Assembly: GCA_003001795.1 (NCBI GenBank)
Contig: PVNI01000017.1
Coordinates: 91,776-155,775 of the forward strand
Reading direction: 5' to 3'
Source of the DNA: Actinomadura viridilutea
Lineage (GTDB): Bacteria; Actinomycetota; Actinomycetes; Streptosporangiales; Streptosporangiaceae
Length of the DNA: 64,000 bases
In this document: in pieces, positions 59,091 through 64,000 of the stretch
Numbering within the stretch: position 1 is the stretch's first letter
Layout of the letters: every line of letters starts with the position of its first letter
Made by a program: the position numbers and the translations under genes
Notes under the pieces: model-generated
What the model was told of the DNA's origin: nothing
Databases searched by the model: none
What the model saw: only the letters and a program-made list of their open reading frames with translations

Positions 59091-60764
59091 TCATCGCTCC
59101 GGGGGTTGTGGAGCGTTCCGTCCCTCCCCTTCCCCCACCGACCGCGGATAGTGAAAGTCGAACGCGGGACGTTCCGATCGAATCCGCGGGATGAAGGTGA
59201 AATTGTGCCGGGGCGGCGGGCAGGACGTCGCCCACTCCAACGAATTGCCGTAACCCCACGGGTCGTCGGCGGCCACCCGCCTGCCGCGCCGCGCGGTGAC
59301 GTACACGTTGTACAAGAAGAACAGCGTGGAGGCGCCGAGGATGAACGCCCCGACGCTGGAGACCCGGTTCAACGCCACGAACTCGTCGGCGTAGTCGGCG
59401 TACCGCCGCGGCATGCCCTCGGCCCCCAGCCAGTGCTGGACGAGGAAGGTGGTGTGGAAGCCGACGAACAGCGTCCAGAAGTGCAGTTTGCCGAGCCGTT
59501 CGTCGAGCATCGTGCCGGTCATCTTCGGCCACCAGAAGTAGAACCCGGCGAACATCGCGAACACCACGGTGCCGAAGACCACGTAGTGGAAGTGGCCGAC
59601 CACGAAGTACGAGTCGTGCACCTGGAAGTCCAGCGGCGGGGAGGCGAGGATGATGCCGGTCAGCCCGCCGAACAGGAAGGTCACCAGGAATCCGACGGAG
59701 AACAGCATCGGCGATTCGAAGCTGAGGGTGCCGCGCCACATGGTGCCGATCCAGTTGAAGAACTTCACCCCGGTGGGCACGGCGATCAGGAACGTCATGA
59801 ACGAGAAGAACGGCAGCAGCACCCGGCCCGTGGTGAACATGTGGTGCGCCCACACCGCCATGGACAGTCCGGCGATCGCGACGGTCGCGGCGACCATGCC
59901 GAAGTAGCCGAACAGCGGCTTGCGGCTGAACACCGGGATCACCTCGGTGACGATCCCGAAGAACGGCAGCGCGATGATGTACACCTCGGGGTGGCCGAAG
60001 AACCAGAACAGGTGCTGCCAGAGGAGCGCTCCCCCGGTCGAGGGGTCGTAGACGTGCGCGCCGAACTTGCGGTCCGCCTCCAGCGCCAACAGCGCCGCCG
60101 CCAGGATCGGGAAGGCGATCAGCACCATCAGGCTGGTCAGCAGCACGTTCCAGGTGAAGATCGGCATCCGGAACATCGTCATGCCGGGCGCCCGCATCCC
60201 GATGATCGTGGTGATGAAGTTGACGCCGCTCAGGATGGTCCCGAGGCCCGACAGCACCAGCCCCATGATCCACATGTCGCCGCCGACGCCGGGTGAGCGG
60301 ACCGCGTCGGACAGCGGCGTGTACCCCGTCCACCCGAAGCTGGCGGCGCCGCCGGGCGAGACGAAGGCGCCCAGCACGATCAGCCCGCCGAACAGGAACA
60401 GCCAGTAGCTGACGATGTTCAGCCGCGGGAACGCCACGTCGGGGGCGCCGATCTGCAACGGCATGACCACGTTGGCGAAGCCGGCGAACAGCGGGGTGGC
60501 GAAGAGCAGCAGCATCACCGTGCCGTGGATGGTGAACATCTGGTTGTACTGCTCGTTGCTCACGAACTGCTGCCCGGGCGAGAACAGCTCCGCCCGGATG
60601 ACCATGGCCATCAGCCCGGCCAGCAGGAAGAACACGAACGACGTGATCAGATAGAGGTGGCCGATCACCTTGTGGTCCGTGGTGGTGATCCAGGACACCA
60701 CGAGCGACCCGCGGGGACGCCGCCGGGGAGGAGCCTCCGCAAGCGGCTTGCCGAGGAGGACCAT
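59091..60764 (-). CDS. ctaD: Cytochrome c oxidase subunit I (aa3-type)
   Basis: 557 aa, ATG 60764 with GGGAG. Twelve-helix heme-copper oxidase subunit: WITTTDHKVIGHLYLITSF, NQMFTIHGTVMLLLFATPLF (heme a His), FWFFGHPEVYIIALPFFGIV (CuB His with the Tyr cross-link), AVWAHHMFTTGR (CuB His pair), HDSYFVVGHFHYVVFGTVVF (heme a3 and a His). Reduces oxygen and pumps protons. No ctaC, ctaE or ctaF is adjacent, so this is probably an extra or dispersed copy. The C-terminus (HNFTFIPRIRSERPAFDFHY) matches actinobacterial CtaD. Confidence 0.96.
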   Translation of the reverse strand: MVLLGKPLAEAPPRRRPRGSLVVSWITTTDHKVIGHLYLITSFVFFLLAGLMAMVIRAELFSPGQQFVSNEQYNQMFTIHGTVMLLLFATPLFAGFANVVMPLQIGAPDVAFPRLNIVSYWLFLFGGLIVLGAFVSPGGAASFGWTGYTPLSDAVRSPGVGGDMWIMGLVLSGLGTILSGVNFITTIIGMRAPGMTMFRMPIFTWNVLLTSLMVLIAFPILAAALLALEADRKFGAHVYDPSTGGALLWQHLFWFFGHPEVYIIALPFFGIVTEVIPVFSRKPLFGYFGMVAATVAIAGLSMAVWAHHMFTTGRVLLPFFSFMTFLIAVPTGVKFFNWIGTMWRGTLSFESPMLFSVGFLVTFLFGGLTGIILASPPLDFQVHDSYFVVGHFHYVVFGTVVFAMFAGFYFWWPKMTGTMLDERLGKLHFWTLFVGFHTTFLVQHWLGAEGMPRRYADYADEFVALNRVSSVGAFILGASTLFFLYNVYVTARRGRRVAADDPWGYGNSLEWATSCPPPRHNFTFIPRIRSERPAFDFHYPRSVGEGEGRNAPQPPER

Positions 60765-60858
60765 GCCGAGCTCCCTGTCAACGGGATCCGTCCAACGACT
60801 CGTCAGTGCCCGGTCACACGCCGGGCACTCCTCGCCGGCGTGGCAATAGGCTGAGAAC

Positions 60859-61374
60859 GTGGAGAAGATCCTGGTCAGCGCGTGCCTGCTGGGAACTCCG
60901 GTGCGGTACGACGGCCGCGCCAAGCGGGTGGACGACCGGCTGCTGGCACGGTGGCGCGCCGAGGGGCGCCTGGTGCCGTTCTGCCCGGAGGTGTCGGGCG
61001 GCTTGGCCGTGCCGCGCCCGCCCGCGGAGATCGTGGGCTCCGGCCCGTCGCGCGACGGCGCGTCCGTGCTGGACGGGACCGCCAAGGTCGTCACCGGGTC
61101 GGGGACGGACGTCACCGAGGCGTTCGTGCGCGGCGCGCACCTCGCGCTGGAGGCGGCGCAACGCGCCGGTGCCCGTCTGGCCGTCCTCAAGGAGGGCAGC
61201 CCGTCGTGCGCCAGCCGCCGCGTCTACGACGGCACGTTCTCCGGCAGGTCGACCCCCGGCCAGGGCGTCACGACGGCGCTGCTGGAGCGTGCCGGCATCC
61301 GAGTCTTCAACGAGGACGAACTCGAGTCCGCCGCCGTCTATCTGACCCAACTAGAAGGCCGCAGCAAGTCCTGA
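60859..61374 (+). CDS. DUF523 family protein
   Basis: 171 aa from GTG 60859 (VEKILVSACLLGTPVRYDGR). Family hallmarks: CLLGTPVRYDG, VPFCPEVSGGLAVPRPPAEI, LKEGSPSCASRRVYDGTF and GVTTALLERAGIRVFNEDEL. Conserved Cys residues (9, about 47, about 117) suggest metal or Fe-S binding, but the function is unknown. Divergent from ctaD; IS debris follows at once. Confidence 0.9.
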   Translation: MEKILVSACLLGTPVRYDGRAKRVDDRLLARWRAEGRLVPFCPEVSGGLAVPRPPAEIVGSGPSRDGASVLDGTAKVVTGSGTDVTEAFVRGAHLALEAAQRAGARLAVLKEGSPSCASRRVYDGTFSGRSTPGQGVTTALLERAGIRVFNEDELESAAVYLTQLEGRSKS

Positions 61375-61380
61375 CGACCA

Positions 61381-61957
61381 CACAAATGCCCGCCGTCAAC
61401 CAGCGGGCCCACAACCAAGAACCCCGCCCCGCACAAACGAACCGGGCGTTCGGGCAGGCGCTCGGGCGGTCACGGGGCGGGCTGACCACCACGATCCATC
61501 TGGCGGTGGACGGGCGTGGTCTGCCGCTGTCGGTCGTGCTCACGCCGGGCAACGTCAACGACTGCACCGCATTTCCCCAAGGTGCTGTCGCAGATCGCGG
61601 TGCCGCGCAGTGGTCCTGCCGCCCGCGGTGCCGGCCGGATCGGGGGATCGCCGACAGGGCCTACAGCTCGGCGGCGATCCGCCGGTCGCTGCGGCGCCGC
61701 GGGATCGCCGCGACCATTGGCGAACGCGCCGACCGGCAGGCGGCAAGGGCCCGCCGCGGCTCGCGCGCGGACGCCCGCCGCTCTTCGACCCGGCCGTCTA
61801 CAAGCGCCACAGGCGTGGGTCGAATGCTGTATCAACCGGCTCAAGCAATGACGCGGGATCGCCACCGGGCTCGACAAACTCGCCCGCGATTTCAGGGCGG
61901 CGATCGTGCTGGTCACCGCCTTGTTCTGGATCAACGCATGATCCACCGGACACGCCC
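61381..61957 (+). pseudogene. IS5-family element remnant A, 3' part
   Basis: Transposase frame AFGQALGRSRGGLTTTIHLA, VDGRGLPLSVVLTPGNVNDC, then RGIADRAYSSAAIRRSLRRR, RGIAATIGERADRQ. The C-terminal part (VECCINRLKQ; SPPGSTNSPAISG) is in other frames, showing frameshifts. Ends with the inverted-repeat-like GATCCACCGGACACGCCC (61940-61957). The 5' half of the element is missing. Confidence 0.85.
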
Positions 61958-61958
61958 C

Positions 61959-63019
61959 AGGTGTGCTGTTCGGGCAGGTTGGTGACACGGTCGGCTGGGG
62001 TTTGGCCCGCGATGCCGGTCTGGTGTCGGTGGTGGTTGTACCAGTCGAGCCAGTCGCCGAAGGCGGCCTGCCTTTCGGCTTCACAGGCGTAGGGCCACTG
62101 GTAGGCCCATTCCTCCAGCCGGGTGCGGTGGAAGCGTTCGACCTTGCCGTTGGCCTGGGGCCGCCAGGGCCGGGTCCAGCGCGGGCTGATGCCCAGCGTT
62201 GCACAGGTGGTGCGCCAGGTGGTCTTGGTGTAGGCCCAGGCGTTGTCGGTCAGCACACGCCGGACGGTGACGCCGCGTGCGGCGAACCAGGCCGTGGCGC
62301 GGACCAGGAACACAGGCGGTCTGGTCGGCCAGGATCTCGGTGTAGGCCAGGCGGGAGTGATCGTCCAGCGCGGTGTGCAGATAGAGGTAGCCCGTGCCGG
62401 TGCGGTTGGCGCGGCCCGCGGCGCGCTCCAGGACCCTGTGCCCGCCGCCGTCCGGGAGTTGCGGCCGAGCTTCTTGACGTCGATGTGGACCAGGTCGCCG
62501 GGACGCTGATGCTCACAGCGGCGGACGGGTTCGCCGGTGGCCCGGTCGCACGCCGCCAGCGGCGGCAGTCCGTGGCGGGCCAGGATGCGGTGCGCGGTGG
62601 AAAGCCGTGATGCCGGTGCGGGCAGCCAGGCGGACTGGGCCGATGCGGTGTGCGCGGCGTAGGGCGAGCGCCTGCGCTTCGATGTGCGGCGGTGTCCGTC
62701 GAGGGCTGTGATGCGGCCGGCCGGAGGCGGTCGTGCATGCCGGCCTCGCCCAGGTGCCGGTACCGGGGCGCCCACCGCGCGGCGGTGGTGTGGCTGACGC
62801 CGAAGCGCTCAGCGGCCCGCCGCAGCGACCAGCCCTCCTCGACGACACACCGGGCCAGGCTCAGGCGTCCGGTCGGGGTCAGCGGGGCGTTACGGTGGGA
62901 CACGAGGGCCTCCTGGACGTCGGTGGTAGATGTCGCAATCCACACCGAAACCAGAAGGCCCTCTTGCCGTTCACGAACCGCCCAAGGCGTGTACACCAAC
63001 GTCCCCGAACAGCACACCT
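61959..63019 (-). mobile_element. IS481-family insertion sequence, frameshifted
   Basis: Ends show inverted repeats beginning AGGTGTGCTGTTCGGG (left, 61959) and its inverse at 63019. The minus-strand transposase is broken into several frames: SHRNAPLTPTGRLSLARCVV, WSLRRAAERFGVSHTTAARW, then GDLVHIDVKKLGR (first Asp), VLTDNAWAYTKTTW (second Asp), ANGKVERFHRTRLEEWAY (Glu) and AFGDWLDWYNHHRHQTG. At least three frameshifts, so inactive unless sequence errors. It is inserted between the ends of two tail-to-tail IS5 remnants. Confidence 0.85.
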
Positions 63020-63300
63020 AGGGCGCGTCCGGTGGACCAAGTGTTGATTCAGAGCAGGACCAGGACCATCGCTGCCGGTACGTGCGGGTGAGGCTCTCGA
63101 ACCGCGCGGCAACCAAACAGCATCGCTTGAGGCATCCGCGATGCAAACTCGTTGCGGCGCCGGAAGACGGCCGGGCCGAACAGCGACCTGCGGACGCCCG
63201 GCGCGAGAGCCGCAGGGGCCTCGTGCCGTCTGCTGATCGGCCCGTTCGGGGATCGTCGCGGCGATATTGCAGCACCGCGACGACCATCGTCAGCAAGCTC
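63020..63300 (-). pseudogene. IS5-family element remnant B, 3' part
   Basis: Minus strand: GAAISPRRSPNGPISRRHEA, then FGPAVFRRRNEFASRMPQAM, decayed C-terminal transposase. The end at 63020 carries GGGCGCGTCCGGTGGACC, the inverse of the end of remnant A. It breaks off near 63300, as remnant C does at 63850. Confidence 0.75.
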
Positions 63301-63310
63301 TGAGAACACC

Positions 63311-63343
63311 AGCAAAGCAAAAGCCCGCCGACTCACGGCGGGC
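63311..63343 (-). repeat. Second copy of the rrn-type terminator hairpin
   Basis: GCCCGCCG-ACTCA-CGGCGGGC followed on the minus strand by TTTTGCTTTGC. It closely matches the terminator after 5S at 63859-63895 and, like it, adjoins the broken edge of an IS5 tail. Confidence 0.75.
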
Positions 63344-63420
63344 CTACACAACAACCAAACCCAAACCCAGGGGCGGGCTCTTCCCCCGAACAACGCCTCC
63401 ACCGCCCCTAGCGGACAGCC

Positions 63421-63545
63421 TCACGCCTTCAACCTCAACGGCTGCCGCCCGGTGGCCGCGAACAGCATGGCCGCGCCCCAGGCGAACCCCGTACCAGCAG
63501 GGGCGCCGTCGACCGTCTCGGAGCCCAAATAGGAGAGAGTGCCGA
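63421..63545 (-). pseudogene. Truncated C-terminal fragment of an unknown membrane-type gene
   Basis: Minus-strand translation FCGVVGTLSYLGSETVDGAP, then AGTGFAWGAAMLFAATGRQP, then LRLKA and a stop. Compositionally gene-like with a hydrophobic end, but a stop codon precedes it and IS5 remnant C abuts its upstream edge. I do not recognise the family. Confidence 0.35.
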
Positions 63546-63850
63546 CCACGCCGCAGAACTATGGCCTGTCCGGTGGATCATTCGTTGATCCAGAACAAGG
63601 CGGTGAGCAGCACGACTGTCGCCCTGAAGTTGCGGGCGAGTTTGTCGAACCGGGTGGCGATCCCGCGCCATCGCTTGAGCCGGTTGACACAGCGCTCGAC
63701 CACGCCTGTGTCGCTGGAAGACGGCCCGGTCGAACCCTGGCGGGCACCCGGCGCGACAGCCGCGGCGGCCAGGTGCCGCCTGCTGATCGGCCCGTTCGGG
63801 GACCGCCGTGACGATATTGCAGCACCGCGACACGTCCGCAGCAAACTCTA
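63546..63850 (-). pseudogene. IS5-family element remnant C, 3' part
   Basis: Minus strand: GVVERCVNRLKRWRGIATRF, DKLARNFRATVVLLTALFWI, NE and stop, the canonical transposase end (VERCxNRLK, ATRYDKLA). The upstream part (RGAAISSRRSPNGPISRRHL) is frameshifted. Left end TGTCCGGTGGATCATTCG matches remnants A and B. Confidence 0.85.
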
Positions 63851-63858
63851 AGAACACC

Positions 63859-63895
63859 GAAAAAGCAGAAGGCCCGCCGACCAGCGGCGGGCCTT
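63859..63895 (-). terminator. rRNA operon terminator
   Basis: AAGGCCCGCCG-ACCAG-CGGCGGGCCTT, 11-bp stem, followed on the minus strand by CTGCTTTTTCG, just past the 5S rRNA 3' end. Confidence 0.9.
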
Positions 63896-63910
63896 CCACC
63901 CAAGCAAATG

Positions 63911-64000
63911 TCCGGCGGCGTCCTACTCTCCCACACAGTCACCCATGCAGTACCATCGGCGCTGAAGGGCTTAACTACCGGGTTCGGAATGGGACCGGGT
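63911..64000 (-). rRNA. rrf: 5S ribosomal RNA, 3' part
   Basis: Reverse complement of the window end reads ACCCGGTCCCATTCCGAACC, GGTAGTTAAGCCCTTCAGCG, CCGATGGTACTGCATGGGTG, ACTGTGTGGGAGAGTAGGAC, GCCGCCGGAC. These are the conserved loops B and C, helix III and 3' helix of bacterial 5S rRNA. The 5' end and the rest of the operon lie beyond the window. Confidence 0.96.

Overview
The window is very GC-rich with strong third-position G/C bias, frequent GTG and TTG starts and translationally coupled genes. It also carries a class II B12-dependent ribonucleotide reductase behind nrdR, a lexA/LysM divergent pair and 10-methyl fatty-acid (TmsA/TmsB-like) genes. Together these point to a chromosomal segment of a filamentous actinomycete, plausibly near Thermomonosporaceae/Streptosporangiales. 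The genus is inference only.

Layout. 0-6 kb: 5' end of the principal sigma factor gene, a PAS-GAF-PP2C (SpoIIE-type) phosphatase, an HhH-GPD repair protein, a helically phased tandem repeat, a Tat-type molybdopterin oxidoreductase with its b-type cytochrome, and a small helical protein. 6-11.6 kb: a four-gene run of poorly described proteins, including two SseB/TY-Chap-like paralogues and a small gene overlapping the second, ending in a 16-bp tandem repeat. 11.7-15.3 kb: pxpABC (5-oxoprolinase), then an SDR/TetR divergent pair with paired operators. 15.3-22.3 kb: a membrane-anchored double CbxX-type AAA ATPase, RNase HII, an HhH protein, lipoate-protein ligase, a NirB-like remnant and a TetR regulator. 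22.8-29.3 kb: nrdR-nrdJ with paired NrdR boxes, a decayed HdeD-like gene, and the SOS pair (LysM protein / lexA) sharing three LexA boxes. 29.6-38.6 kb: leuS-yciI, a secreted AA10 LPMO with a palindromic operator, acyl-CoA ligase, P450, alpha/beta hydrolase and an IS5 remnant. 38.6-49.5 kb: tmsB-tmsA-like genes, PPOX protein, DUF1707 protein, polysaccharide deacetylase, small conserved proteins, transposase debris, DUF4192 protein, phosphoribosyltransferase and a DinG-type helicase. 49.7-52.4 kb: an IclR-kdgK-eda (2-keto-3-deoxygluconate) operon whose kinase appears to start at ATT. 52.5-61.4 kb: aminotransferase, an orphan shortened FtsX-like permease, a TetR-diiron-SDR module, methyltransferase, an orphan ctaD and a DUF523 protein. 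61.4-64 kb: an IS graveyard (three IS5-type tails and one frameshifted IS481-type element) abutting the 3' end of a 5S rRNA gene and its terminator.

Working relationships. Three metabolic units are readable as operons: pxpABC, the iclR-kdgK-eda cluster and nrdRJ. Two regulatory hubs are unusually legible: the LexA/LysM intergenic region and the NrdR box pair. Most other genes are single transcription units bounded by strong hairpins. No tRNA genes, CRISPR arrays or prophage structural genes were seen. The least explained part is the 6.2-11.6 kb cassette.
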